Assembly (NCBI RefSeq): GCF_013004595.1
Contig: NZ_JABEMC010000007.1
Coordinates: 1-64,000, forward strand
Reading direction: 5' to 3'
DNA: 64,000 nucleotides
Origin: Brevibacterium luteolum
GTDB lineage: Bacteria; Actinomycetota; Actinomycetes; Actinomycetales; Brevibacteriaceae
Shown: piece by piece, positions 18,619 through 26,496 of the stretch
Layout of the letters: each line of letters opens with the position of its first letter
Position numbering within the stretch: the first letter of the stretch is position 1
The notes under the pieces: generated by a model
Database searches by the model: none
Told to the model about the DNA's origin: nothing
The model's input: only the letters and a program-made list of their open reading frames with translations
Position numbers and translations under genes: made by a program

Positions 18619-18648
18619 CTGACGCGCCGGTGGACGCCGGCGCGTCAG
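18619..18648. terminator. Perfect 12-bp hairpin after binding-protein gene
   Basis: CTGACGCGCCGG and its exact complement are separated by TGGACG, starting right after the lipoprotein stop. There is no T-tract. Because a second cluster gene begins 23 nt later, the hairpin more likely attenuates or stabilises the upstream message than fully ends the operon. Confidence 0.7.
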
Positions 18649-18670
18649 ACAGAGGAGGAATGGACAGGGA

Positions 18671-20266
18671 ATGGCGCAGTCGACCGTGCTCAGCGGAGCC
18701 ACCGTCTACGACGGCACAGGATCTGCTGGTCAGCCGTTGGACCTGCTCATCACCGGAGACAGGATCGCTGCGATCTCACCGCCCGGGCGCTTCCGGGGAA
18801 TGACGCACTCTGCTCGCACGATCGACGTCACAGGGCTGAGCATTGCGCCGGGATTCATCGATGTGCACAGCCATTCCGACAGCTCTCCGCTCATCGACCT
18901 GGACGACACCTCGAAGATCCTCCAGGGGGTCACCACCGAGGTCAACGGCAACTGCGGTTTCGGGCTCGCCCCGATCAACCCGGCGTTCGCCGACGACTTC
19001 ACCACCCTGGCCCTCCGCATCTTCCCGCCGCTCGACTTCGACTGGCGGAGTCTCGACGAACTGCACGAGCGCGCTGCGGCAACGGGCTTCATCACCAACT
19101 TCGCCTTCCTCGCTGGGCACAACACGCTGCGTGTCGCCGCCATGGGATCCGACGAGCGCGCACCGACTCCAGCTGAGATGACGGTGATGAAAGACCAGCT
19201 CTATCGCGCGCTCGAAAGCGGCGCCGCCGGGCTCACCACAGGGCTCATCTATCCACCGGGAATCTTCAGCACAACCGAGGAGATCACCGAGCTCGCCTCC
19301 ATCATGCCGGCGACAGCCGTGTATGCCAGCCATATGCGCAACGAATCGTCACGCGTCCGCGAGAGCATCGAGGAAACGGTGAGCGTCGCCTCGCACGCCG
19401 GTGTGCGCTGTCACGTCTCCCACCTCAAGGTTGCGGGCCGACACCTGTGGGGGCAGATGGGCGAGATCATCGAGACACTCGACAGCCATCGCGCCACCGG
19501 ACTCAGCGTCACCCACGATGTCTACCCCTACACGGCCTCCTCGACGATGCTGACAGCTGTGCTCCCTCCTTGGGCCCACGACGGAGGAGCTCCGGCGCTG
19601 CTGCAGCGACTTGCCTCACCGAGTGAGCGTGCCCGGATGGCGCAGGACATCGCTGAACCGTCCGGGAGCTTCGAAAGCCATGTGCGCTCGACGGGCTGGG
19701 AGAACATCGTCATCGCCAGCACCGCCAGCCACCGATACGAAGGGCTGTCGTTAGCCGCGCTCGGAGCCCAGCACGACAGACATCCACTCGATGCCGTCGC
19801 CGACCTGCTCATCGACGAACAGCTCAAAGCGACGATGATCATCCACGGTATCGGTGAGGAAGACGTGCAGACTGCGCTGCGCAGCCCCTACACCGCGATC
19901 GGCTCCGACGGCCTGCCGGTGGGAACAGGCGGCAAACCGCATCCGCGAGGCTATGGAACCTTCGCACGCATGCTCGATGTCTACGTGCGCCGCGAGAAGC
20001 TGATGGGCATCGAGGAGGCGATCCGGCGGATGACCTCGCTGGCCGCAGACATCTTCTCTCTGCCTGACCGCGGCCGCATCGCAGCAGGCAGCAGTGCCGA
20101 CCTCGTCATCTTCGACGCCGAGGGCCTCAACGACCATGCGACCTTCGATGACCCGATGCGCTCACCGTCGGGAATTCACGCTGTGTGGGTCGGAGGCGAA
20201 CAGGTGGTGAAGGACGGCGCTTACCTCGGTCGGCGAAATGGCACTCTGCTCAGCGCCCGCCACTGA
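18671..20266 (+). CDS. Second D-aminoacylase family amidohydrolase
   Basis: This 531-residue paralogue of the enzyme at 11487 has the standard ligands: HSHSD (His66 and His68), NGNCGFG (Cys), ASHMRNE, VSHLKVAGRH and SDGLP. PHPRGYGTFARMLDVYVR and a terminal LVIFDAEGLNDHATFDDP block match N-acyl-D-amino-acid deacylases. GGAGGA lies 11 nt before the ATG. Differences from the first copy (HSH instead of HNH, different insert lengths) suggest distinct specificity, for example acidic versus neutral D-amino acids. It closes the peptide uptake cluster. Confidence 0.87.
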   Translation: MAQSTVLSGATVYDGTGSAGQPLDLLITGDRIAAISPPGRFRGMTHSARTIDVTGLSIAPGFIDVHSHSDSSPLIDLDDTSKILQGVTTEVNGNCGFGLAPINPAFADDFTTLALRIFPPLDFDWRSLDELHERAAATGFITNFAFLAGHNTLRVAAMGSDERAPTPAEMTVMKDQLYRALESGAAGLTTGLIYPPGIFSTTEEITELASIMPATAVYASHMRNESSRVRESIEETVSVASHAGVRCHVSHLKVAGRHLWGQMGEIIETLDSHRATGLSVTHDVYPYTASSTMLTAVLPPWAHDGGAPALLQRLASPSERARMAQDIAEPSGSFESHVRSTGWENIVIASTASHRYEGLSLAALGAQHDRHPLDAVADLLIDEQLKATMIIHGIGEEDVQTALRSPYTAIGSDGLPVGTGGKPHPRGYGTFARMLDVYVRREKLMGIEEAIRRMTSLAADIFSLPDRGRIAAGSSADLVIFDAEGLNDHATFDDPMRSPSGIHAVWVGGEQVVKDGAYLGRRNGTLLSARH

Positions 20267-20280
20267 AATGGAGAATACCG

Positions 20281-20320
20281 GTTGATCTTAGAATCCAGAT
20301 CAACACCATCTGATCTGGAT
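20281..20320. promoter_or_regulatory. hipBA operator (nested palindromes)
   Basis: Two overlapping inverted repeats each have an 8-nt spacer: GTTGATCT-N8-AGATCAAC (20281-20304) and ATCCAGATCA-N8-TGATCTGGAT (20293-20320). Further TGATC/GATCA half-sites run to about 20358. The dyad with N8 spacing resembles the E. coli HipB site TATCC-N8-GGATA. Its position, 65-105 nt before the HipB-like start, fits autoregulation. Confidence 0.7.
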
Positions 20321-20384
20321 TTCTTGATCATGCTGGTATGATCTGATTTATCCGATCAATTCGGTGCGACAGTCGGAGGTGCCC

Positions 20385-20627
20385 ATGGACCGCTGGTCGA
20401 GGATCATCGCCCCAGAGGACCTGGGGGAGACGATCCAAGCTGCGCGGATGGACAGAGGTTGGTCCCAGCGGGACCTCGCACGGATCTCAGGGATCGCGCA
20501 GAGCGCCATCTCCGACATGGAATCCGGCAAGCACACTCTCTACGCCGAACGGCTGTTCGCCCTGCTTGAGGAGTGCGGCGTCACCCTGCGTGCAGAATGG
20601 ACGACCGACGATGCGCCTGGCAGTTGA
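20385..20627 (+). CDS. hipB: HipB-like XRE-family antitoxin
   Basis: This 80-residue DNA-binding protein has one helix-turn-helix: LGETIQAARMDRGWSQRDLARISGIAQSAISDMESGK, with the recognition helix near residues 37-50. It is expected to bind the toxin HipA and the upstream palindromes and so repress the operon. The start is ATG 20385 with GGAGGT 5 nt upstream; a GTG seven codons earlier lacks a ribosome site. It overlaps the toxin gene by 17 bp, the usual arrangement for hipBA. Confidence 0.85.
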   Translation: MDRWSRIIAPEDLGETIQAARMDRGWSQRDLARISGIAQSAISDMESGKHTLYAERLFALLEECGVTLRAEWTTDDAPGS

Positions 20628-21822
20628 GCTCTACGGCGTGATCGTCGGTCATATCGATGCGCAGGGGCCGCAGGACTTCGATTTCACGGCGAGCACAGAA
20701 GCCATCAGCCGCTTCGGCATCAACAGCGATGTGCTCTCAGTCGCCGTTCCGCTGACCGATCGACCGCCGCGCCACCACGCCGGCAGGCGGCGGAACTTCT
20801 TCAATGAGCTGCTGCCCGAAGGTGACATCCTGACCTGGATGCTTGAGCGCAGCGGCCTCCGCAGAGGCGATACGCCGGCGTTCCTCGCCCGCTACGGTCG
20901 GGACATCGCAGGGGCCGTGCAGATCTGGGATGTCGACGATCCCAGTGAACCGCCGACGCCCGAAGCCAGTCCCGTGAGCGACCGCGAGATCCGGTCACTG
21001 CTCGAAAGCCCGATGGCCGACCCGCTCGCGAACCGACGACGGTCGGGGAGGACCTCGCTGGCCGGTGTGCAGCCGAAGATCGTCCTGGCTCAGCGAGACG
21101 GCCGCTGGCATCGTGTCGCAGGCGGCTATCCTTCAACGCACATCATCAAGCCGAGCCTCTCGGCGCACCCGACGGTCATCGGTGATGAGGAATACGGCTG
21201 GCGCCTCGCCCGCGCCCTCGGTCTGGCGGACTATCGAGTCGAGCTGACCGCGTTCGCAGAGCTGCCAGCGCTCGTCATCGAACGCTTCGATCGAGGCGCT
21301 CAGGGTGAGCGACTCCACCAGGAGGACTTCAATCAGGCACTGGGAGCCGCCGGTGATGAGAAATACCAGGAGGTCGGCGGAGCAGTGACGCTCAGACGAA
21401 TCGCTGAGACCGTCCGCCGCCGCTGCCCGAGGCCAGAGCTCATCCAGCTGGCCCGCCAGGTCGTCCTGTGCTGCGCGATCGGCAACCTCGACATGCACGC
21501 GAAGAACCTCGGCCTCATGCATCTGCCAGACCAGAAGACGCTGCTGGCTCCCGCCTACGACATGGTGCCCATGGCTCAGCATCGCGATGCCGATGGCCGG
21601 CTGGCGCTGACCGTTGACCGGCACTACCGGCTGGCCGACGTCAGCCACAGCAGCCTCGTCAGCGAAGTCGCATCATGGAAGCTCAGCGATGCCGAACGGA
21701 TCGTCACTGAGGCCCTCGAAGAGATCCGCACAGCCGTCGGGGCGGAGACACCCGACCCCTCAGCCTCACCTGACCTGCAGGAGTCGATCGGGCAGCGCAC
21801 TCAGCGGCTGCTCGAGCACTGA
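20611..21822 (+). CDS. hipA: HipA-like serine/threonine kinase toxin
   Basis: This 403-residue protein has an N-subdomain 1 region (MRLAVELYGVIVGHI, then RNFFNELLPEG). It also has the Gly-rich segment SGRTSLAGVQPKIVLA that contains the ATP-binding and autophosphorylation region. The kinase catalytic loop is GNLDMHAKNLGLM (Asp and Asn of the GxxDxHxKN motif), followed by APAYDMVP for metal binding. E. coli HipA phosphorylates glutamyl-tRNA synthetase and induces persistence; the target here is inferred by homology only. All catalytic residues appear intact, so it should be active. It starts inside the 3' end of hipB. Confidence 0.88.
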   Translation: MRLAVELYGVIVGHIDAQGPQDFDFTASTEAISRFGINSDVLSVAVPLTDRPPRHHAGRRRNFFNELLPEGDILTWMLERSGLRRGDTPAFLARYGRDIAGAVQIWDVDDPSEPPTPEASPVSDREIRSLLESPMADPLANRRRSGRTSLAGVQPKIVLAQRDGRWHRVAGGYPSTHIIKPSLSAHPTVIGDEEYGWRLARALGLADYRVELTAFAELPALVIERFDRGAQGERLHQEDFNQALGAAGDEKYQEVGGAVTLRRIAETVRRRCPRPELIQLARQVVLCCAIGNLDMHAKNLGLMHLPDQKTLLAPAYDMVPMAQHRDADGRLALTVDRHYRLADVSHSSLVSEVASWKLSDAERIVTEALEEIRTAVGAETPDPSASPDLQESIGQRTQRLLEH

Positions 21823-21841
21823 CCCTGTGCGCTCGGCCGCC

Positions 21842-22432
21842 TCAGTGCTCGCCGACGAGCGGGTCGCGCAGCACCGGCTCCCGGAGCGCCGCCGTCCCGG
21901 CAGGGGAGGCGCCGCCGCCGAAAGTCGGCTCGCGCAGCGCCATCTGGCGGCGCAGCTCCTTGGCCTTGATGCGCTGCTCGGCCGACTCGAGATCATCCGA
22001 GGTGGGCCGCTGCGGCACCTGGGCTGTCGCCTCGGCGCCGGCCGCAGCCCAGGCATCTGCCTCACGCATGGCGATCTCACGCAGCTCATCGAGCGTCAGC
22101 GTCCCGCTCGTGCGGCCGTCGACGGCCAGCCGGCCGAGGTCGACGAGCCTGGTGGTCGGCAGGCGCATGTAATGGCTGATGATCGCCTCGAACTCCAGCT
22201 GCTCGCGCAGGTCGAGTTCGGGACGCCTCGGCATCGCCTGCGGAAATCCGTCATGGGCAGCGGCCACAAAGGGTCCGTATTCGCCGATCGCCGTCTCGTC
22301 TTCGAACAGCGGCTCCTCATGCCACGCCAACCACCAGGCCTGCGCGCAGACGAGCAGCAGATCGGCTTGAGTCTTCGTCACACCCGGCTGCAGGAACTTC
22401 AGCCAGGCGAGCACTTCACGCGCGGTGCGCAT
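21842..22432 (-). CDS. Panacea (DUF4065, SocA-like) antitoxin-domain protein
   Basis: This 196-residue protein has an N-terminal half with the Panacea/DUF4065 pattern: AREVLAWLKF, then TKTQADLLLVCAQAWWLAWHEEPLFEDETAIGEYGPFVA. This is the L-Q-K-LLYFAQAWHLAW..PLF...EAW.YGPV signature. The domain occurs in antitoxins such as SocA, which delivers its toxin to ClpXP. The C-terminal third is charged and repeat-poor (SAEQRIKAKELRRQMALREP). GAGGAG lies 7 nt before the ATG. No obvious toxin gene is adjacent on its strand. The neighbour is hipA, converging with only 19 bp between stops. Confidence 0.7.
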   Translation of the reverse strand: MRTAREVLAWLKFLQPGVTKTQADLLLVCAQAWWLAWHEEPLFEDETAIGEYGPFVAAAHDGFPQAMPRRPELDLREQLEFEAIISHYMRLPTTRLVDLGRLAVDGRTSGTLTLDELREIAMREADAWAAAGAEATAQVPQRPTSDDLESAEQRIKAKELRRQMALREPTFGGGASPAGTAALREPVLRDPLVGEH

Positions 22433-22770
22433 GGCACAGCTCCTCTCGCCAGCGAGCTCTCCATTGATGTCTCGCCTGATACCACCCTAACCGCCCCGCG
22501 CAGACGGTCGATCCTCAAAGCCGCATGATCGGCTGTGATTTTCGTCCAAGGCCACCTGCCGACTGACGGACACAGAGCCGTCATGGAGCCGCTGAGGCTG
22601 ATTGCAACCTTCGTGCAGGTCTACGCCAAAGGTGCAGTGCCGAATCCATTGACGCAGACATCCCGTCTTGCTTCCATGAATATGTGAGCAGTTCGGCCGT
22701 CCCCTCCACCTCAGCTGAACGCCACCGCCCCGATCATCCCTCGAACACCCCGTCCAAGGAGAGATCCCCC
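22433..22770. other. 338-bp divergent intergenic region
   Basis: This lies between the Panacea gene and the secreted C39-like gene, which diverge. A TTGACG at 22649-22654 could be a -35 for the rightward gene, but no good -10 box follows at 17 nt. No hairpin longer than 7 bp or RNA gene was noticed. Confidence 0.3.
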
Positions 22771-23415
22771 ATGCGTCACGCACGCACCATCCCCACCCTG
22801 GTCGTCGCCGGCACCCTGGCTGTCGGCAGCCTGCTCGGCACCTCGGCAGCGGTCCTCCCGACCGCCGAGGCGGCCCCCGCCTCGGCGGCGGTCGCCACCC
22901 AGGCCGGCGAGAAGGTCCTCGACTACCGCTGGGAGCAGCAGGATGACTACTACAACTGCGGGCCCTTCGCCATGCGGATCGCGCTCTCGGCCTTCGGGCA
23001 TGACGTCCCGGCCAACGACCTGGCCGCCGAGGCCGGCACGACGACTGCCGGCACGAACTTCGGCGCCATCGAGCAGGTGATGAACGCCCGCCTGAACACG
23101 ACGTTCTACGAGACCAAGTGGATCAGCGAGGAGCCCACCCAGGAGCAGAAGGACCTGTTCTGGCATGATGTGCAGTACGACATCGACCGCGGCCACCCGG
23201 TCATCGTCGACATCATGACCGGCCCCGGCGCCTCCCCGGACTGGTACCCCAAGGACCAGGGCCTCATCTACCACTTCTTCACCGTCGTCGGCTACAACAC
23301 CGACACCCGCGAAGTGAAGATCGCCGACCCGGCGAACTTCGGCGGCGTCGGCGAGTTCTGGCTGCCGGCCGACCAGGTCGCGCTCATGGCAGGCGGCCGC
23401 GGCTACACCGGCTGA
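22771..23415 (+). CDS. Secreted C39-like cysteine peptidase
   Basis: This 214-residue protein has a Sec signal peptide: MRHAR, a long hydrophobic core, and TAEAAPASA with likely cleavage near residue 35-39. The mature domain matches the Peptidase_C39_2/papain-like fold: QDDYYNCGPFAMRIAL (nucleophile Cys63), a His in YHFFTVVGYNTDTREVKIADP, and the following Asp. No ABC transporter or leader peptide is fused, so it is not a bacteriocin exporter. An extracellular protease or wall hydrolase role is more likely. AAGGAGA precedes the ATG at 22771; in-frame sequence upstream is leader. Immediately followed by a terminator. Confidence 0.8.
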   Translation: MRHARTIPTLVVAGTLAVGSLLGTSAAVLPTAEAAPASAAVATQAGEKVLDYRWEQQDDYYNCGPFAMRIALSAFGHDVPANDLAAEAGTTTAGTNFGAIEQVMNARLNTTFYETKWISEEPTQEQKDLFWHDVQYDIDRGHPVIVDIMTGPGASPDWYPKDQGLIYHFFTVVGYNTDTREVKIADPANFGGVGEFWLPADQVALMAGGRGYTG

Positions 23416-23435
23416 CCCCTCTGACCCCGCGCCCG

Positions 23436-23469
23436 AGGCGGTGGCCGGCACCTGTGCCGGTCACCGCCT
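23436..23469. terminator. Terminator hairpin after C39-like gene
   Basis: A 14-bp stem with one mismatch pairs 23436-23449 with 23456-23469 around a 6-nt loop, 20 bp after the stop. One arm contains most of a copy of the recurrent CCCGAGGCGGTG dodecamer found elsewhere in the window (here 23432-23443). Confidence 0.65.
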
Positions 23470-23511
23470 TCCGCTATGGTGACGGGCCGGCGGCTTCGCT
23501 ATTGTCAGGTC

Positions 23512-23748
23512 ATGGGAATCGGGCGCATGTTCAAGCGCAGGTGGCGGACCGTCACGCTGCTGGCATGCGCTGTCGTCATCTGCACGCTCTTCGTCATCCG
23601 CCCGTGGGCGCAGGAGCCGGCAGCCGGCTGGGAGCTGCTCGTGCAGATCGCCGCTGTGCTCACCGCTGGGCTGGCGCTGTTCGGGCTGTTCGTGCCCGCC
23701 GCGCCTGGAGGCAGAGCCCGCCGCGAGGGCCCCGGCCGTGAGCGGTGA
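23512..23748 (+). CDS. Small membrane protein, unknown
   Basis: This 78-residue protein has a basic start (MGIGRMFKRRWR), then helix 1 (TVTLLACAVVICTLFVI) and helix 2 (LLVQIAAVLTAGLALFGLFV), and an Arg-rich tail. Two transmembrane segments with positive ends suggest both termini are cytoplasmic. An ATG at 23476 is an alternative start adding 12 residues; neither has a strong ribosome site. No family recognised. It converges with lutR. Confidence 0.45.
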   Translation: MGIGRMFKRRWRTVTLLACAVVICTLFVIRPWAQEPAAGWELLVQIAAVLTAGLALFGLFVPAAPGGRARREGPGRER

Positions 23749-23792
23749 GCTTTCAGTTCAGGCGTGCTGCCGGTCTTCAGCACCGCGGTGCC

Positions 23793-24533
23793 TCACCTCT
23801 CCAGATGCTCGAAGGCCCTCCGGTAGAACCACTCGACGTGCGCGGTGACCGCGTCCGCGGCAGCCTGCGGGTCGCTGCCGGTTACAGCCGCGAGGATCTG
23901 CCGGTGCTGCTCCTGCAGGCGCAGCCTGACCTGCGGCCAGTCGGTCAGCAGCCGCACCCCCTCCTGCACATAGCCGACGGTCGCCTGGCGCAGCGAGCCG
24001 AGAATCGTCGTCGTCACCGCATTGCCGCCCAGTGAGGTGATCGTCAGGTGGAACTGTGCATCGAGTTCGTGGAACGTCTCATCGGGCAGAGCCGGGTCAT
24101 CGAGGGCAGCGAGGATCTCAGCGGCCCGTGCAAGAGTCTGTTCCGCCTCGGGATCGGAGGCGGCCTCACGCCGGGCGGCTGCGGCAGCGGCATCGGCTTC
24201 GAGCAGCCGGCGCACCGCGACAACGTCGACGACCGGCAGGAAGCTCGACGCCAGGTGCATCCGCAGCCCCCAGCCGAGAGCGGCCGAGGGTTCGGAGATG
24301 ACGATCGCCCCAGCGCTCGGGCCTGAGCCGACCCCCGAGCGCACGAGCCCGAGCGCGTCGAGGATGCGGATCGCCTCGCGCACGGAGTTTCGGGAGATGC
24401 CGAACTCCTCGGCCAGCGCCCGCTCCGAGGGCAGCCGGTCGCCGATGCGCAGCTGCCCTGTGCGCAGCCGGTCTTCGACAGCGTCGAGGATGGCGGCATA
24501 GGACTTCGCGGGAGTGCGGCGTTCGGGGCCCAT
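23793..24533 (-). CDS. lutR: FadR-type GntR regulator of lactate genes (LutR/LldR)
   Basis: This 246-residue regulator has an N-terminal winged helix (SYAAILDAVEDRLRTGQLRIGDRLPSERALAEEFGISRNSVREAIRIL, residues 10-58) and a C-terminal all-helical FCD effector domain. The FCD domain has the Asp/His metal ligands, for example LDAQFHLTI and the later QEQHRQILAAV. It is located directly downstream of lldP and opposite lutABC. The divergent lldP-lutA region holds a site matching the LldR consensus, so it most likely represses both in the absence of lactate. I use ATG 24533, 11 bp after the lldP stop; a GTG nine codons upstream would overlap lldP. Confidence 0.85.
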   Translation of the reverse strand: MGPERRTPAKSYAAILDAVEDRLRTGQLRIGDRLPSERALAEEFGISRNSVREAIRILDALGLVRSGVGSGPSAGAIVISEPSAALGWGLRMHLASSFLPVVDVVAVRRLLEADAAAAAARREAASDPEAEQTLARAAEILAALDDPALPDETFHELDAQFHLTITSLGGNAVTTTILGSLRQATVGYVQEGVRLLTDWPQVRLRLQEQHRQILAAVTGSDPQAAADAVTAHVEWFYRRAFEHLER

Positions 24534-24544
24534 CTGGTGAATGC

Positions 24545-26209
24545 TCAGGGAAGCATCCACGCGAGCACATTCGACTGCAGGAACACGAGGCTGCAGATGA
24601 TGAACAGCAGCCCGATGCTCCACGGGATGACCTTCTTGAAGATCTCGGACTCCTTGCCCTCCATCTGCACCGCCGTCGCTGCGATCGCCAGGGATTGCGG
24701 GGAGATCATCTTGCCCACGACCCCGCCCGAGGTGTTGGCCGCCAGCAGCAGCTTCGGGTCGATTCCGGCGTTGGTCGCCGCGGTGTGCTGCAGGTTGGAG
24801 AACAGCGCGTTGGCGGAGGTGTCGGAACCGGTGACGGCGGTGCCGAGCCAGCCGAGGATCGGGGAGAGGAAGGCGAAGATCGCGCCCAGCGACGCGAGGT
24901 AGGCGCCGATCGAGACAGTCTGGCCGGAGAAGTTCATGACATAGGCCAGAGCCAGCACGGCCGCGATCGTCAGTGCCGCCCACCGCATCCGCCAGGCGCA
25001 GGTGCCGATGAGCCCGAGTGCTGCACCCATCCCGAGGCGGTAGCGGCCGTGTTCGCTGAAGATCGTGTAGATCGCCGCGACGACGAGTCCGGTGATGAGC
25101 AGGATGGTGCCCGGTGAGGACAGCCAGGCGAGCTTGTAGGTGGTGGACGCGACGACCGATCCGTCGGCGGTGAGCAGGTGCTCGGACAGCCCCGGCCACG
25201 GGATCTCCAAGGTGGTGGACGCCAGGGCGGCCGGGACGTCGATGCCGAGCTTCCACATGTTCGCCACGGCGAAGAAGGCGACGACGAGCAGGTAGGGCAG
25301 CAGGGCCATCCACACGCGCACCGGCTTGAGCTCGGTGGTGCTCACCGGCGCGGTGACGCCGAGGCGCTCGCGCACCTCTGCGGTGCCGCGTGGGGTCCAG
25401 ACCTTGAGGAACAGCACTGCGGCGCCGAGCGAGGCGAGGCAGGCGACGATGTCGGTCATCTCGTAGGAGAAGTGGGTCGCCGACCACCACTGGGCGATGC
25501 CGAAGGACAGGCCGATGACGAGCGCTGCCGGCCAGGCGTCCTTGATGCCGCGCAGTCCGTCGAGGACGAAGAGCAGCACGAAGGGCACGATCCAGGCGAC
25601 GAACGGAGCCTGCACACCGACGATCGCACCGATCGCTGCCGGGTCCTCACCGGTCAGGGAGCCTGCGGTGGTGATCGGAATAGCGAGTGCACCGAAGGCC
25701 ACCGGCGCGGTGTTGGCCAGCAGCACGGCGATGGCCGCGCGCAGCGGAGCCACGCCGAGGGCCATCACCATCGTGGCGGTGATTGCGACCGGGGCGCCGA
25801 AGCCGGCGAGGGCTTCGAGCAGGCCGCCGAAGCAGAAGGCGATGAGGATCGCCTGGATGCGCAGGTCGCCGCCGCCGATGCGGTCGAAGAGCAGACGCAG
25901 GTCCTCGAAGCGGCCGGACGTGACGGTCAGCTCGTAGAACCACAGTGCCATGACGATGATCCACACGATCGGGAACAGCCCGAAGGCTGCGCCCTGTGTT
26001 GCGGACAGGGCCGCCAGTCCGAGGGGCATCTTGAAGCCGAGCCAGGCGACGAGCAGCGCCGCGGTCAGCGCGGCCAGCGCCGAGGTGTGGGCGCGGGCTT
26101 TGACGCCGAGCAGCATGGCGAAGAAGGTCGCAAGCGGGATGAGGGCGACAAGGGCGGACAGACCCAGTGACCCGCCGACGGCGTCGGTGGCTGCGGTGAA
26201 GTTCTCCAC
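24545..26209 (-). CDS. lldP: L-lactate permease (LctP family)
   Basis: This 554-residue transporter has about 13 hydrophobic helices and the LctP-family core. Landmarks are ALWFYELTVTSGRFEDLR, FGGLLEALAGFGAPVAI (a strongly conserved family motif), the PITTAGSLTG region, and near the end GSDTSANALFSNLQ followed by AANTSGGVVGKMISPQSLAIA. It imports lactate, probably with protons. The start is GTG 26209 with AAGGAG 6 nt upstream. lutR follows on the same strand after 11 bp, so the regulator is likely co-transcribed with its transporter. Confidence 0.92.
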   Translation of the reverse strand: MENFTAATDAVGGSLGLSALVALIPLATFFAMLLGVKARAHTSALAALTAALLVAWLGFKMPLGLAALSATQGAAFGLFPIVWIIVMALWFYELTVTSGRFEDLRLLFDRIGGGDLRIQAILIAFCFGGLLEALAGFGAPVAITATMVMALGVAPLRAAIAVLLANTAPVAFGALAIPITTAGSLTGEDPAAIGAIVGVQAPFVAWIVPFVLLFVLDGLRGIKDAWPAALVIGLSFGIAQWWSATHFSYEMTDIVACLASLGAAVLFLKVWTPRGTAEVRERLGVTAPVSTTELKPVRVWMALLPYLLVVAFFAVANMWKLGIDVPAALASTTLEIPWPGLSEHLLTADGSVVASTTYKLAWLSSPGTILLITGLVVAAIYTIFSEHGRYRLGMGAALGLIGTCAWRMRWAALTIAAVLALAYVMNFSGQTVSIGAYLASLGAIFAFLSPILGWLGTAVTGSDTSANALFSNLQHTAATNAGIDPKLLLAANTSGGVVGKMISPQSLAIAATAVQMEGKESEIFKKVIPWSIGLLFIICSLVFLQSNVLAWMLP

Positions 26210-26313
26210 GGGGGCTCCTTGAGACGGGAGGGCGCTCGGATGCGGGCGCGGCCAGTGAGGTGCGTTCAGCAGTGAACGTGATCCACGCCGGTGCTGTGTG
26301 CTACATTACAGTA

Positions 26314-26328
26314 TGTGGTGGGACCACA
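26314..26328. promoter_or_regulatory. LldR/LutR-type operator between lldP and lutA
   Basis: TGTGGTGGGACCACA is a 6-bp-arm palindrome whose core TGGTGGGACCA matches TNGTNNNACNA, the motif I recall for Corynebacterium LldR. It lies 104 nt from the lldP start and 168 nt from lutA, beside AT-rich promoter-like sequence (TACATTACAGTATG). This position suits repression of both divergent units by LutR. The rest of the 287-bp region shows no other clear dyad. Confidence 0.65.
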
Positions 26329-26496
26329 GCTTACACGCGTTCGGGACGAGCACAAATCCGTGTCAGGTTAAAGGCGTACGATGGCACACAGCAGCACCTC
26401 ATCAGAGCCGCTCCCGGCGCCGACCTCGCTCCGGAACCATGAGCGTGCTGCCGCCGAGCTCCTGCCGGCAGGCGGGACGTCAGAGGGGAGTAGACA

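Noticed and set aside
22771..23415. Bacteriocin-processing C39 peptidase
   Set aside because: There is no fused ABC transporter, no leader peptide gene, and a Sec signal peptide is present instead.
24534..25490. Upstream extension of the lutR frame
   Set aside because: It overlaps lldP on the same strand with Arg-rich shadow residues; the winged-helix homology starts after 24533.
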